Of a stretch of DNA of 64,000 nt, positions 27,285 through 37,061 are shown piece after piece. The translations under genes and the position numbers were made by a program. Each line of letters begins with the position of its first letter. The stretch's first letter is position 1. Origin of the DNA: Acinetobacter piscicola (GTDB taxonomy: Bacteria; Pseudomonadota; Gammaproteobacteria; Pseudomonadales; Moraxellaceae); the NCBI RefSeq assembly GCF_015218165.1, contig NZ_CP048659.1, positions 3,410,001 to 3,474,000 on the forward strand, read 5' to 3'. The notes below the pieces were generated by a model. It did not search any database. It saw nothing but the letters and a program-made list of their open reading frames with translations, and was not told where the DNA came from.

Positions 27285-27938
27285 ATGAAAACTATGAAAA
27301 CAATTCTCATTGCAAATCAAAAAGGTGGCTGCGGAAAAACCATTACTGCGATTACACTCGCATCTGCGCTTGCACAAAAAGGCTATAGCGTGGCACTTGC
27401 CGATGCAGACAATCAAAAATCTGCCTTGCAGTGGTTAAAACAGCGACCAAACGATGCCAATGAAATTCAAAGCTTAGATTGGCGTCATGAAAAGTCGATT
27501 GGAGATGCGCCAAAAAATTTACAATATTTAATTATTGATGCGCCTGGGGCTTTGACAGGTGCACATGCTGAACAACTCATTAGTGGATGTCATGCCATCG
27601 TCACGCCCTTACAACCCTCCTTTTTCGACATCGACAGCACCAAACGCTTTTTAAAGCATATTCAAGAGATTAAGCGTATTCGTAAGGGTAAAGTTGATAT
27701 TTTACTGCTTGCCAATCGTGTTAAACCCAACAGTGCTAGTGCTAAAGATATTCAACAGTTTTTTGAAAAAATCGAACAGCAACCTGTGGCTTGGATCTCT
27801 GAACGCAGTGCTTATGGGCAACTGGCCATGCAAGGCTTATCTATTTTTGATAAAAATCAAAAGAATTTTGTCCAAATTCAAATGCAATGGCAACCGCTGT
27901 TGGATGCCTTAATTGATGATCCGAGTGATTGGTTCTAA
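27285..27938 (+). CDS. Orphan ParA-family ATPase
   Basis: About 217 aa. The deviant Walker A motif KGGCGKT is at residues 13-19, VALADADNQKSALQWLKQR carries the switch I region, and LQYLIIDAPGALTG is the Walker B block. It belongs to the short ParA/VirC1-like branch without an N-terminal DNA-binding domain. No parB or parS-like gene is next to it, so it is probably not the chromosome-partition ParA (normally beside gidB/parB) but a cargo-positioning or orphan member. The frame opens at TTG 27273; ATG 27285 or 27294 are the plausible starts. Confidence 0.85.
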   Translation: MKTMKTILIANQKGGCGKTITAITLASALAQKGYSVALADADNQKSALQWLKQRPNDANEIQSLDWRHEKSIGDAPKNLQYLIIDAPGALTGAHAEQLISGCHAIVTPLQPSFFDIDSTKRFLKHIQEIKRIRKGKVDILLLANRVKPNSASAKDIQQFFEKIEQQPVAWISERSAYGQLAMQGLSIFDKNQKNFVQIQMQWQPLLDALIDDPSDWF

Positions 27939-28054
27939 ATAGATCATGGTCAGCATTTTCAAAAATAATATTTCAGGCGGTGCATTTAACATTGCCTGAG
28001 GCTATTTTTCAGTTAATATGAACTATACGATAATTAATTAATTTCGAGAAATTC

Positions 28055-29173
28055 GTGTCCGATTTCACTTCCACTTTACAGCGTGTGCTTTTATTTGGTT
28101 TATTATTTATCCTGGTTTTTTTAGGTTTTGATATTCTCAAATACTTTATTGTTCCTGTGTTATGGGCATGTATTATTGCCTATATGACATGGCCGCTGTA
28201 TAAACGCATTTTGCGTATGTGTGGTGAAAACCGTCCGAGTCTGAGCGCCTCAATCATGATCACTATGGTGGTTTTGGTGATTGGTATTCCTTTGATTTTT
28301 GGTATTTTCATGTTGCAACATGAAGGTCGAAATTTATATTTTGATATTCAACGTCAACTATCTTCAGGACATCTTGATGTGCCTGATGTCTTACGTCAAC
28401 TACCAATTATTGGTAAAGAAATTTCTCGCATCGTCCGTGATATCAATGAAAATCCAAGCAGCATTTCACAAAATATCGGCGTTTGGATTCAGGGGCATCT
28501 TAATTACGGTAAATTTGTTCTGAGTGAAATTTCGAAAAATTTGGTGAAACTCTGTTTTGCCATTATGTCGTTATTCTTCTTTTATCGTGACGGACAAACC
28601 ATTTTACAACAAGTCAGTAAAGCCTTAGAAATGGTCATCGGTCCACGTATCCATCATTATTTAGATACGATTTCTGAAACCACACGTGCGGTTGTCTATG
28701 GGGTAGGTTTAACTGCGGTTGCTCAATCCTTACTTGCAGGCGTAAGCTATTTTGTAGCGGGTGCACCCAACCCGATGGTATTGACCATTATCACCTTTTT
28801 AATGGCACTCATTCCTTTTGGTCCACCGTTGGCGTATGGAGCCGTCTCACTTTGGCTGTTCTCTAAAGGCATGACCATTGAAGCAATTGGGGTCATGGCA
28901 TGGGGAGTGTGTATTGTGAGTACAGCAGATAATGTCATCCGTCCTTTGGTTATCTCTGGTGCAACCCAAATTCCTTTTTTATTGATCATGTTTGGTGTTT
29001 TAGGTGGCTTAGCGAGTTTCGGTTTGGTTGGTTTATTTATCGGCCCTGTGATTTTAGCGGTGTTATTGGCGATTTGGCGTGAATGGTTACATGAAACCCA
29101 TGAAGCACAACAAGTCCCTGATGCAACCATGGCCTATGACATTGAGAACAATGATTTCAAAGCACCGAAGTAA
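28055..29173 (+). CDS. AI-2E/PerM family membrane permease
   Basis: A 372-aa inner-membrane protein of the AI-2E transporter (PerM) family with about eight membrane segments. The N-terminal pair is at residues about 10-60. The central soluble part (residues 85-150) is followed by the conserved VYGVGLTAVAQSLLAGVSYF, IITFLMALIPFGPPLAYG and ADNVIRPLVISG blocks. Members include autoinducer-2 exporters and Na+/H+ antiporters, so the substrate is uncertain. The start is GTG 28055. It is monocistronic. Confidence 0.88.
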   Translation: MSDFTSTLQRVLLFGLLFILVFLGFDILKYFIVPVLWACIIAYMTWPLYKRILRMCGENRPSLSASIMITMVVLVIGIPLIFGIFMLQHEGRNLYFDIQRQLSSGHLDVPDVLRQLPIIGKEISRIVRDINENPSSISQNIGVWIQGHLNYGKFVLSEISKNLVKLCFAIMSLFFFYRDGQTILQQVSKALEMVIGPRIHHYLDTISETTRAVVYGVGLTAVAQSLLAGVSYFVAGAPNPMVLTIITFLMALIPFGPPLAYGAVSLWLFSKGMTIEAIGVMAWGVCIVSTADNVIRPLVISGATQIPFLLIMFGVLGGLASFGLVGLFIGPVILAVLLAIWREWLHETHEAQQVPDATMAYDIENNDFKAPK

Positions 29174-29282
29174 ATATTTTTCATTTATAAATATTTACAT
29201 TCAAACACTTATTTTCTACTGTGCAATACACCGTATTTTGTTTGAATAATGCAATAAACAACAAAACATAGGATGCTTGTGC

Positions 29283-29840
29283 ATGTTATCTCATCAGATT
29301 TTTAAATTCACGGCGTTATCTGTATTGCTTAGTTTGACTACTGTTGCTTGTACAACCACATCAATCACTTCTGCAAAAAAGGCAGCACATGAAACTGTGG
29401 ATGTACATGCCGTCAGTGCGGAAGGAATTGGTGAAAAAATTGGTACTATTCAATTAGAAGACAGCACGCAAGGTTTAAAAATTTCAACCGATCTCACGCA
29501 ACTTCCTTCCGGCTTTCATGGTTTCCATATTCATGAAAAAGGTTCATGTGAAGCTGCCGAAAAAGATGGGAAAATGGCTGCTGCATTGGCTGCGGGTGGG
29601 CATTTTAATCCAACACAAGCCACCGGTCATGGCACACCCAATGATGGGCATTTAGGGGACTTACCTGTGCTTAATGTCGATACAGAAGGTCATGCTAAAA
29701 CCACGGTCTATGCGCCTCGTTTAAAACTTGCAGACGTTCAAGGCTTAGCCATTATGGTTCATGCAGGGGGTGACAATTATTCTGATCATCCTAAACCATT
29801 AGGCGGTGGTGGTGATCGTATTGCTTGTGGGGTGATTTAA
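29283..29840 (+). CDS. sodC: Superoxide dismutase [Cu-Zn], lipoprotein form
   Basis: About 185 aa, converting superoxide to hydrogen peroxide and oxygen in the periplasm. A lipoprotein-like signal (FTALSVLLSLTTVAC) precedes the mature enzyme. The metal ligands are seen in GFHGFHIHEKGSC, GGHFNPTQATGHG, DGHLGDLP and VHAGGDNYSD, and the second disulfide Cys lies in DRIACGVI at the C-terminus. ATG 29283 is selected because AGGA lies 9 nt upstream; the frame is open from TTG 29277. The length is normal for bacterial SodC. Confidence 0.95.
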   Translation: MLSHQIFKFTALSVLLSLTTVACTTTSITSAKKAAHETVDVHAVSAEGIGEKIGTIQLEDSTQGLKISTDLTQLPSGFHGFHIHEKGSCEAAEKDGKMAAALAAGGHFNPTQATGHGTPNDGHLGDLPVLNVDTEGHAKTTVYAPRLKLADVQGLAIMVHAGGDNYSDHPKPLGGGGDRIACGVI

Positions 29841-30039
29841 GATTTTTTAAATCTACAAACACAATAGCGCAACTGTGGATAAATTCAGATTTATTCACAG
29901 TAGCTCAAACTTATCCTCAGAAGCAATCTTCCCATCAAATCTGCACATTTTTGTAGTGAATCGTTCTTAGAAATTGACAATAAATTAAAATAATATCACG
30001 CTAATCCTTACCCTTTCTCTTCAATGTCAGTCTATTCCT

Positions 30040-32190
30040 GTGAATCATTTTTCAATCCATCTACACGCTTTTAAATCAAATTCGATTCTGATCTATTGCC
30101 TACAGATGTTGATTGTATTAAGTGGAACAACGCTAGGATTATATTTTTTAGATTTGAAATATTTAATTGTGCCTGTGACCTTAGGTGCAATTGCAACGGC
30201 ACTCACCGATTTTGATGATCGACTCAGTATTCGTCTCAGAAATTTGGTCTATGTAGCGATTTTATTTTTTAGTGTGAGCAGTATTTTAGAATTTTTATAT
30301 CCGTATAAATTCCTCTTTTTAATTTATTTATCGCTTTCGAGTGGGCTATTTATACTCATGGGTGCATTGGGGCAACGTTATGCCACCATTTCATTTGGCA
30401 CTGTACTTTTGTCCATCTACACCATGTTCGGTTTGGGGGAATACGATCAATGGTACGATCAGCCTAGCTATTTTGTATTAGGGGTTGCATGGTATGGCAT
30501 GAGCTCGATTATTTTTTATTTACTCAAACCCACACAAGCTTTACAAGATAATTTAGCCAATAATTTTCAATCGCTTGCGAACTTACTTTTGGCAAAATCT
30601 AAACTCTTTGACCCAGACAATCAAGACAATGTCGAACAGCTCTTATATGATTTATCCTTACAAAACAGCATTGTTGTACAACAACTGAATTTTACCAAAG
30701 CCTCTTTACTCACACGCTTAAAAGCCTCTCGTGCCAATAAAAATACAATTTATTGTTTAAATTTATACTTTTTAGCACAAGATATTCATGAGCAAGCAAC
30801 CTCGAATTATTTGCATTATGAACATATTCAGCGCAATTTTAGTCGTACAGATTTAATTTATCGGATTCAGAAAAATATTGTCTTGCATGCAGAAAATTGT
30901 CAACGCTTGGCACATGCTATTGTTCAACAAGAAAATTTTTCAATTACGCCTAAAAACACCACCGCCCTACACAATCTAGAACACTCTATGCATGAATGGA
31001 TTGTGGAAAATCCACGTAATCTTGAAGTGAAAAATCTACAACTTATCCTGCGCAATTTAAAAAATGTCCAAGAACAATTTCATAATTTAAGTATTGAGCA
31101 AGGTAATTATCAGCAAAGTTATAGTGAACATCAGGATAATTTAAATTTATTGGATGATGATATTCATGGCATGCATGATTTATGGTTGAAACTTCAACCT
31201 CATTTCACGCCGAATTCTGCCCTATTTCGACATGCAGTACGGATCGCCTTTGTCTTTGCTGTCGGCTATAGCATTTCACTGTTACCCTTTGCTAAAAATG
31301 GCTATTGGATTTTATTGACCAGTTTATTCGTCTGTCAAATCAGTTATTTTGCCACCAAAAGCCGTTTGCAACTGCGCACCTTAGGTACTGTTTTAGGTGT
31401 GCTTTTAGGCATTCCAATTTTATATTTTGTACCTAGTGTTGAAGGTCAATTGGTGCTTACCATCATTTTTGGTGTGTATTTCTTTTATTTACGTTCCAAA
31501 AAATATGCCATAGCCACTTTAATGGCAACCTTAATGGTGTTATTGATTTTTAATCTCAAAGGTGCAGGCTATGCGATTATTTTACCGCGTATCATCGATA
31601 CGATTTTAGGTTGTTTAATCGCATGGTTTGCAGTCAGTTTTATTTGGCCGGATTGGAATTTTCGTAATATTTCCAACAATATCCGCAAAAGTAGTCAGGC
31701 AACATTGAACTATTTTGATGCAATCGTGGCACAGTACCAACACGGTAAAAATAACAGTGTGGAATACCGTCAAGCTCGGCGCTTTGCACATAATGCACAA
31801 ATCGAACTGTCGAGTATGATTTCAAGTTTAAGTACTGAACCTAATCCCAATCAGGACTTGATCCACACCGCTTTTCGGTATTTGGTTTATAGTCATAGCC
31901 AACTCAGCTATGTATCTGCATTGGGTACACATCGCACACAGGTCAATGATGCACAAGTTTTAGAGCTCATGTTATGGTGTAAAGCTACCTTACATCATGC
32001 CTTAATTCAACAACACCCCTTAGATGAGCTGATCATTCAAGAGAAATTACAAGAAATTAAACAATTCACTGAACAAGAAAACCTATCCGATGATTTATTA
32101 TTGGCACTGAAACAAATCAGTTTGTTATTGGAAACTTTACCTGAATTATTGAAGCTCAAAATGACGTTATTAAAACTTGAAATTAAATAA
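30040..32190 (+). CDS. YccS/YhfK-type FUSC-family membrane protein
   Basis: A 716-aa inner-membrane protein with the two-half layout of the YccS family. There are six membrane segments in residues about 20-160, a cytoplasmic helical domain of about 230 residues, and a second six-segment block at about 395-535 with FAKNGYWILLTSLFVCQISY and LRTLGTVLGVLLGIPILYF. A C-terminal helical domain follows. FUSC proteins are related to aromatic-acid and fusaric-acid efflux components (AaeB); the actual substrate is unknown. The start is GTG 30040. A terminator-like hairpin follows at 32257. Confidence 0.88.
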   Translation: MNHFSIHLHAFKSNSILIYCLQMLIVLSGTTLGLYFLDLKYLIVPVTLGAIATALTDFDDRLSIRLRNLVYVAILFFSVSSILEFLYPYKFLFLIYLSLSSGLFILMGALGQRYATISFGTVLLSIYTMFGLGEYDQWYDQPSYFVLGVAWYGMSSIIFYLLKPTQALQDNLANNFQSLANLLLAKSKLFDPDNQDNVEQLLYDLSLQNSIVVQQLNFTKASLLTRLKASRANKNTIYCLNLYFLAQDIHEQATSNYLHYEHIQRNFSRTDLIYRIQKNIVLHAENCQRLAHAIVQQENFSITPKNTTALHNLEHSMHEWIVENPRNLEVKNLQLILRNLKNVQEQFHNLSIEQGNYQQSYSEHQDNLNLLDDDIHGMHDLWLKLQPHFTPNSALFRHAVRIAFVFAVGYSISLLPFAKNGYWILLTSLFVCQISYFATKSRLQLRTLGTVLGVLLGIPILYFVPSVEGQLVLTIIFGVYFFYLRSKKYAIATLMATLMVLLIFNLKGAGYAIILPRIIDTILGCLIAWFAVSFIWPDWNFRNISNNIRKSSQATLNYFDAIVAQYQHGKNNSVEYRQARRFAHNAQIELSSMISSLSTEPNPNQDLIHTAFRYLVYSHSQLSYVSALGTHRTQVNDAQVLELMLWCKATLHHALIQQHPLDELIIQEKLQEIKQFTEQENLSDDLLLALKQISLLLETLPELLKLKMTLLKLEIK

Positions 32191-32256
32191 AAACATTGAA
32201 TTTCAAGCGCATCAAATTCACTTTATACTGAACAAGTTAAGTCAATTTTCGGATTA

Positions 32257-32285
32257 AAACCAAGCCAATAGCTTGGTTTTATTTT
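32257..32285 (+). terminator. Rho-independent terminator after the YccS-like gene
   Basis: AAACCAAGC (32257-32265) pairs with GCTTGGTTT (32271-32279) around CAATA, followed by TTATTTTC. Confidence 0.8.
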
Positions 32286-32388
32286 CAATAAATTCAATTA
32301 TTTAATATATTTTATTATTGATGTTTTATTTTGCTTTCAAGCATTAATCCGTTACACTGAATATTCATTCTCATTTTATGCAGTGACC

Positions 32389-32673
32389 ATGAATATCAAA
32401 ACCTTAAGACTTGTTGGACTTCTCGAAGGCATTTCATTTTTATTGTTATTATTCATTGCAATGCCGATGAAATATATGTTTGATAACCCTATTTTAGTGA
32501 AATATGTCGGAATGGGGCATGGCGTACTGTTCATTTTATTTTTAGTGGTTTTATTTGTGGTCTGTGAAAAGCAAAAATGGTCGATTAAAATGTTTATTTT
32601 AGGACTAATTGCTTCGATTTTACCGTTTGGACCTTTTGTCTTTGATCATAAACTAAAGAAATTAGCGCAATAA
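32389..32673 (+). CDS. DUF3817 small membrane protein
   Basis: About 94 aa with three membrane segments. It begins MNIKTLRLVGLLEGISFLLL and contains KYVGMGHGVLFILF and ASILPFGPFVFDHKL, the family-defining LRxxGxxEGxS..., GxxHG and PFGPF-D blocks of DUF3817. These are integral membrane proteins without a known function, sometimes fused to transporters. ATG 32389 is chosen; the upstream GTG 32383 in the same frame is less likely. Confidence 0.85.
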   Translation: MNIKTLRLVGLLEGISFLLLLFIAMPMKYMFDNPILVKYVGMGHGVLFILFLVVLFVVCEKQKWSIKMFILGLIASILPFGPFVFDHKLKKLAQ

Positions 32674-32802
32674 AATCCTTTCTTCCTTGAATTTTCTCTG
32701 CTTAAACGATCTAAAAAATCTCTCTTCAAAATATCCCTTCTCACAGGAGGGATGAAAGAGAGCTCATTTTAAAAACCCTCTCCCTAAAACTAAAATAAGC
32801 TT

Positions 32803-34056
32803 TTAAAACTCACCTTTTGCCTGACGTTGTTGCATGATTTCTTTTAATAATTTACGCGGAATGGTAAACCATAACGCGATCAAGATAAAACATGCCAAAG
32901 CATATGCCCATAAATTAAAATGTGCATACATGATACGAATAAACTCAATCACAAAGAAAAAGATAAACATCATCAACACTGAAACTGCCGCAGCAACCGT
33001 TCCTTTAGACACATCTGATGCCATCAATGCAAAACGGTAGAGTACTGAAAAGCTAATCCCTTCACCAAAGCTAACCAAAGTCATGCCTAAAATGACACAG
33101 TAGAGAAAATATTCACGCCAAATCACTCCCAGTAAGATGATTGCAGTTCCTAACAGCATCAGCGGTAAGCCCATTAAAACTGTTTTACCTAAGGCTAAAC
33201 GGTCAATGATTTTAATCAGGACAAGATTACCCACAATTAAACCGCCCAACACAGGAAACTGAGCCAAGCCATATTGCAGACTACTGAGTCCTAACTCCTC
33301 AACCAACATGACAGGTGAAAGCGCAATCCATAACATCAATGGCATCGCTACCATAGGCAAACCTAAAGTCATGCCAATAAAGGTTCTATTTTTCAGGACT
33401 TTTTTATAATCATCCCAAATATAACGCAAAGGCTGCTTAGGAATACTCACTTTTGACTCAGGCATTTTGGCTTTTAAACCAAACCAACTCAAACATGCAA
33501 AAAAGGCAATCCCAATAAAACCCCAGTGCCAAGACACATGGTCAATCAGAAAAGCCCCTAAAACAGGTCCAATTAAAGGTGCAAGCAAAGAGATATTTGC
33601 CATAAGTGCCATGACTTTAATCGCATCACGTTCTTCAAAGGTTTCTTGAATTGCGGCATAACCCACTGCTGCAATGACCGATAAACCAAAACCCTGTAAA
33701 AAGCGTAGGGCTAAAAAGCTTTCAATATGATGTGTGAATAAAATGAGTACGCAGGTCATCACAAAGAAAATTACACCTGCCAACAGGACTTTTTTACGTC
33801 CTAAACGGTCTGATAAGGGACCCAATAACCATGCGACACAGGCCCCTCCCAACAAATAAAAAGACATGGATGAAGGTGCCCAAGTGCTGCTGACACCAAA
33901 CTCTTTGGTAATCGCTAACATCGCAGGTTGTACTAAATCATTACCGATATAGACTGAAAATTCGAACAAAACTAACGCCAATGGGAACATGAATGTTGCA
34001 CGGCTCAAAGTCGTCATCTGCTCTTTTTGCATTACGTTGTGTGCATTATTTTGCAT
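32803..34056 (-). CDS. CraA/MdfA-like MFS multidrug efflux transporter
   Basis: A 417-aa major facilitator with 12 membrane segments, of the DHA1 MdfA type. SVYIGNDLVQPAMLAI is the TM1 region carrying the acidic residue known to be essential in MdfA. The motif A loop is LGPLSDRLGRKKVLLAG, and the segment FLQGFGLSVIAAVGYAAIQE carries motif C-like glycines. It closely resembles Acinetobacter CraA, which exports chloramphenicol and other compounds, so a similar drug:H+ antiport role is likely; the substrate range must be tested. It is single, and the 300 bp upstream hold no gene. Confidence 0.88.
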   Translation of the reverse strand: MQNNAHNVMQKEQMTTLSRATFMFPLALVLFEFSVYIGNDLVQPAMLAITKEFGVSSTWAPSSMSFYLLGGACVAWLLGPLSDRLGRKKVLLAGVIFFVMTCVLILFTHHIESFLALRFLQGFGLSVIAAVGYAAIQETFEERDAIKVMALMANISLLAPLIGPVLGAFLIDHVSWHWGFIGIAFFACLSWFGLKAKMPESKVSIPKQPLRYIWDDYKKVLKNRTFIGMTLGLPMVAMPLMLWIALSPVMLVEELGLSSLQYGLAQFPVLGGLIVGNLVLIKIIDRLALGKTVLMGLPLMLLGTAIILLGVIWREYFLYCVILGMTLVSFGEGISFSVLYRFALMASDVSKGTVAAAVSVLMMFIFFFVIEFIRIMYAHFNLWAYALACFILIALWFTIPRKLLKEIMQQRQAKGEF

Positions 34057-34355
34057 TGTTTTCTACAGATCATAATGGCTTGTAGGTCTACGCTTATTTT
34101 TCAGTAAATAAACGTCAGCCCAATGACAAGCACTGAGAATTTAAAATAAATTGAGATTTGCTTTAATCAAGCGAGATCAACACCGTATTCACAAGGTGTC
34201 TAAATCAAGTCAAAATAGAAAATAGAGTGAGATAAGTCTGCGTCAATGTTCACTTGAGTCCTACAGACTCACGTTGAAACAGAGTACAACCAAACGCAGA
34301 ATGTTGAGTGTAACACAGGCTTTTTTTGAGTGAAAGTTATCCATTTGTTATGAAG
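34057..34355. other. Intergenic region upstream of the CraA-like gene
   Basis: About 300 bp without an open reading frame of note. It includes a short inverted repeat TGAGTC (34255-34260)/GACTCA (34266-34271) that could be an operator or hairpin. No regulator gene is adjacent. Confidence 0.4.
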
Positions 34356-34701
34356 CTAGCGTATTGACGATTGCTGAATAAATCTCCCATTTTTCAGATC
34401 GTCATAAGCCTGTAAAATTTCTGTGTAAGTATTCATCAAAAAAAACCTTTAGCCTTGACCGGTTCATTTATAGTAATGGTGCAGCACTGAGCAATAAAAA
34501 TTTACTGTCATCCAAGGCGGTCACCTGAACCTGCTCACTATGGCTACAAGTGCCTGATCTTCTAATATGTCATCATCCAATGCCCCATTTTATTGCTAAA
34601 ATTGCAGTCGCCCTGTTCTGGAGAAAAATAGTTTTAGCAGGATGAAAATCCCCAAACCGAAAGTATCGTGTCATTACAGTGGATAAAAGCGTTTTTTTCA
34701 T
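34356..34701 (-). pseudogene. Pirin-family gene remnant (C-terminal half)
   Basis: On the minus strand the pieces add up to the C-terminal cupin of a pirin: DDDILEDQALVA, then after a frameshift HSEQVQVTALDDSKFLLLSA, then NEPVKAKGFF in another frame, then MNTYTEILQAYDDLKNGRF, ending at TAG 34356-34358. Intact pirins read LLLxGxPLNEPxxxxGPFVMNTxxEI at this point. At least three frameshifts and the lack of the N-terminal half show a dead gene. An ATG at 34701 starts a short frame (FHPAKTIFLQNRATAILAIK) that probably belongs to the same gene. Confidence 0.75.
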
Positions 34702-34740
34702 GATGTTATATTCCTATTTTTAATTTCTATTTTTAAAGTA

Positions 34741-35505
34741 TCACCCATAAAAATGTTGTTTTAAATGAAAGTTATATTCGGTTAAATATTGCTGAAGCTG
34801 TGCCACATCATTGGTTGGCTCAATTACACGCAAATTTAAAGCTTCAATTTTATCATCTAACAATTTTAAAATCTGTGCCTGTTCAGGTGCAGGAACCTGA
34901 GCTTTTTCTTTCTGTTGTTTTTTAATTTCCAAGTAATCTTCTGCCCAATGGCGCAGTGGATCATTTTCATCAATTTGGGCAAATAAGTGGGTGATCAGGA
35001 GTTCAGGCATGATTTCCTGAGTTGCAAGTTCGGCTGACATTAGACCTCGAATCGAGTAAAACACTTTTTTGTAGGTAAAGTTATCTGCTGTCTGCATCAC
35101 ATGCATACCGCCTTTGGCAAGCGACAAATAATGATAATACAGAGCCTTATAATCGATACGCTCCAGCAATCCATCTCTAAATTTTTCCCATTCAGGAAAT
35201 TGATTAAAGTAAACAATATGTGCACGTACCCATTCCAAAACAGTGGGATTGCTTTTAGCAAGTAGACCAAACATTTTATTAAGGTCAAAAGAAACAAAGT
35301 CAAAATCACCATCCATAATTTCAATTAAATCACGATGCTTTCGATAGTCGTAATATTGGGCTTTGCAAGGCAGGTGAAAACCACGTACATCATAGTCACT
35401 GTCAGGGCTTGCCATACCCCATAAACGGCTGCCACTTTCAATATAAAACAGCGGATGCTCATCTCGGTTTTGAAATAGATTTTGGATTTCTTGTTGGATA
35501 TTCAT
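34741..35505 (-). CDS. Predicted nucleotidyltransferase (RlaP/YcgL-type, pol-beta superfamily)
   Basis: About 254 aa. The nucleotidyltransferase signature is FYIESGSRLWGMASPDSDYD: the GS motif and the D-x-D pair that bind ATP-Mg at residues about 23-42, followed by VRGFHLP and the second acidic site in FDFVSFDLNKMFGLLAKSNP. A helical C-terminal part follows. Members of this family include RlaP-type RNA or substrate nucleotidyltransferases; the substrate here is unknown. ATG 35505 is preferred to GTG 35514. It lies just upstream of the dead pirin gene in the same direction, suggesting a former operon. Confidence 0.85.
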   Translation of the reverse strand: MNIQQEIQNLFQNRDEHPLFYIESGSRLWGMASPDSDYDVRGFHLPCKAQYYDYRKHRDLIEIMDGDFDFVSFDLNKMFGLLAKSNPTVLEWVRAHIVYFNQFPEWEKFRDGLLERIDYKALYYHYLSLAKGGMHVMQTADNFTYKKVFYSIRGLMSAELATQEIMPELLITHLFAQIDENDPLRHWAEDYLEIKKQQKEKAQVPAPEQAQILKLLDDKIEALNLRVIEPTNDVAQLQQYLTEYNFHLKQHFYG

Positions 35506-35687
35506 TATTTTCACGTTTGAGGTAAGACTACAGGTTTTATATCATTAATTTTGGCAATGTTAGGATTTTTTGCATCTCTTTAAAATTATATTTTCCAAGC
35601 ATTTAAAATTTACTCAACTTAACACAGTTTAAAAGCTATTTTTGCTATAAATACTTAACGAAATTCAATCACATATTTTAACTAGAA

Positions 35688-37010
35688 ATGAAAAAACCAC
35701 TTCTCACCCTAAGCCTTTGCACCGCAATTTTAATGCCTTTTATACCATTTCAAAATGTATTGGCAAGTACAACACCAAACAGCATAAAACATAATTCACC
35801 ATCCTCTGTGCAACACACACCGATCTTTGCTGAATTCCATCAACGCAATGACATGGAAAAATTCAATCTTGCGCTTTGGAATGAATATCTCATAGACCCA
35901 ACACGTCCACAGCAAAAAATACAACAAATGCTGGCAAAAGCACTCGGTATGGATCCTGCTGAAATCAATATCGGAACATCAAATCAAACAGTGGATGCAA
36001 CTACTCAAAATATGCCCGAAGTCGATGAAAATGATTTGAAAATCTATAAAAAACTTCTCGAAGCTAAAAAGTACGATTTGGGCGATGGTGTAAAAAAAGA
36101 CCAAAGCAAAGCCAATGATTTAATCTATGAAGCAACAGAGCTCGGTAGTTCTCAAGCACTCGAATTACTTGGTATTCGATTCATACATCAAATTGGTCAT
36201 GTTGGACTACAAAAAAATGCCATTGATTATTTTAGTTTTTTTGCAGATGAACCTAGCAATGCCGATTACCCTGCTGCATTTTGGGCATATATTGCTTATA
36301 GCTATGCTTATGGCGTTGGGCGGCCTGAAGATCAAGAAAAAGCACTGCAATATTGGAAAAAAGCCAATCATTTATATTCTATACAAATTGACCCGACAGG
36401 CTTTATTGCCTATATGATGGGGAAAATGATTGAAGATAAAAATATGAATAATCAACCCATTGAAGATGCAATGCAATATTACAAAATGTCTGCTCATAAA
36501 GATAATATTGCAGCACAACAAGCCGTTTTAAAGCTATTAAATAGCAATAAAAAATTTGAAGAATTAACCTATGAACCTGAGTTATTTATGGCAGAACATA
36601 AAGCTGCAAAAAAAGAAAAAGATGCGTTCTATACACTCTCACAACTTTACGCACAAAAAGAGTGGAAAATTTATGACCCTAAAAAATCTATTGCCTCTCT
36701 AAATCAAGCCATTGCACTTGGACATGATCGGGCATTACTAGATTTAGCACGTTATTATGAACATGGCTATTTAGTAAAAGCAGACCCTGCCAAAGCCGCA
36801 GAACTTTATAAAAAATCGCTACAACAAGGTAACCCAACTGCGGGCATTTTGCTGGTGAACTTGTATGAAAATGGCAACAAAGCTTTTAAAGCTGATGCCA
36901 AACAAGCCAAAATTTGGCGAGCTAAAGCGACAGCATTGTACAAAGAACTGGGTTATGGTGATGTTTTACCAAAAGCAGATGAAATACGTTTATTCCAACG
37001 CATGTACTAA
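35688..37010 (+). CDS. Exported Sel1-like repeat protein
   Basis: A 440-aa protein with a signal peptide (PLLTLSLCTAILMPFIPFQN, cleavage after VLAS). It has at least six Sel1/TPR-like helical repeats from residue about 110 onward, visible as KKLLEAKKYDLGDGVKKDQS, YIAYSYAYGVGRPEDQEKAL, ALLDLARYYEHGYLVKADPA and GILLVNLYENGNKAFKADAK. Such solenoids mediate protein-protein contacts in the periplasm or envelope. No neighbouring gene suggests its partner. A second Sel1 protein, cytoplasmic, lies at 42954. Confidence 0.85.
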   Translation: MKKPLLTLSLCTAILMPFIPFQNVLASTTPNSIKHNSPSSVQHTPIFAEFHQRNDMEKFNLALWNEYLIDPTRPQQKIQQMLAKALGMDPAEINIGTSNQTVDATTQNMPEVDENDLKIYKKLLEAKKYDLGDGVKKDQSKANDLIYEATELGSSQALELLGIRFIHQIGHVGLQKNAIDYFSFFADEPSNADYPAAFWAYIAYSYAYGVGRPEDQEKALQYWKKANHLYSIQIDPTGFIAYMMGKMIEDKNMNNQPIEDAMQYYKMSAHKDNIAAQQAVLKLLNSNKKFEELTYEPELFMAEHKAAKKEKDAFYTLSQLYAQKEWKIYDPKKSIASLNQAIALGHDRALLDLARYYEHGYLVKADPAKAAELYKKSLQQGNPTAGILLVNLYENGNKAFKADAKQAKIWRAKATALYKELGYGDVLPKADEIRLFQRMY

Positions 37011-37061
37011 ATTCAACTTACGAGATCGCTCATCTCGTAAGTTCACTCAACGACACCGAAA

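Noticed and set aside
29875..29883. Perfect DnaA-box-like 9-mer TGTGGATAA, and another (inverse form) at 52388-52396
   Set aside because: Each is single, without clusters or an AT-rich unwinding element, and dnaA/dnaN are not near, so neither marks an origin.
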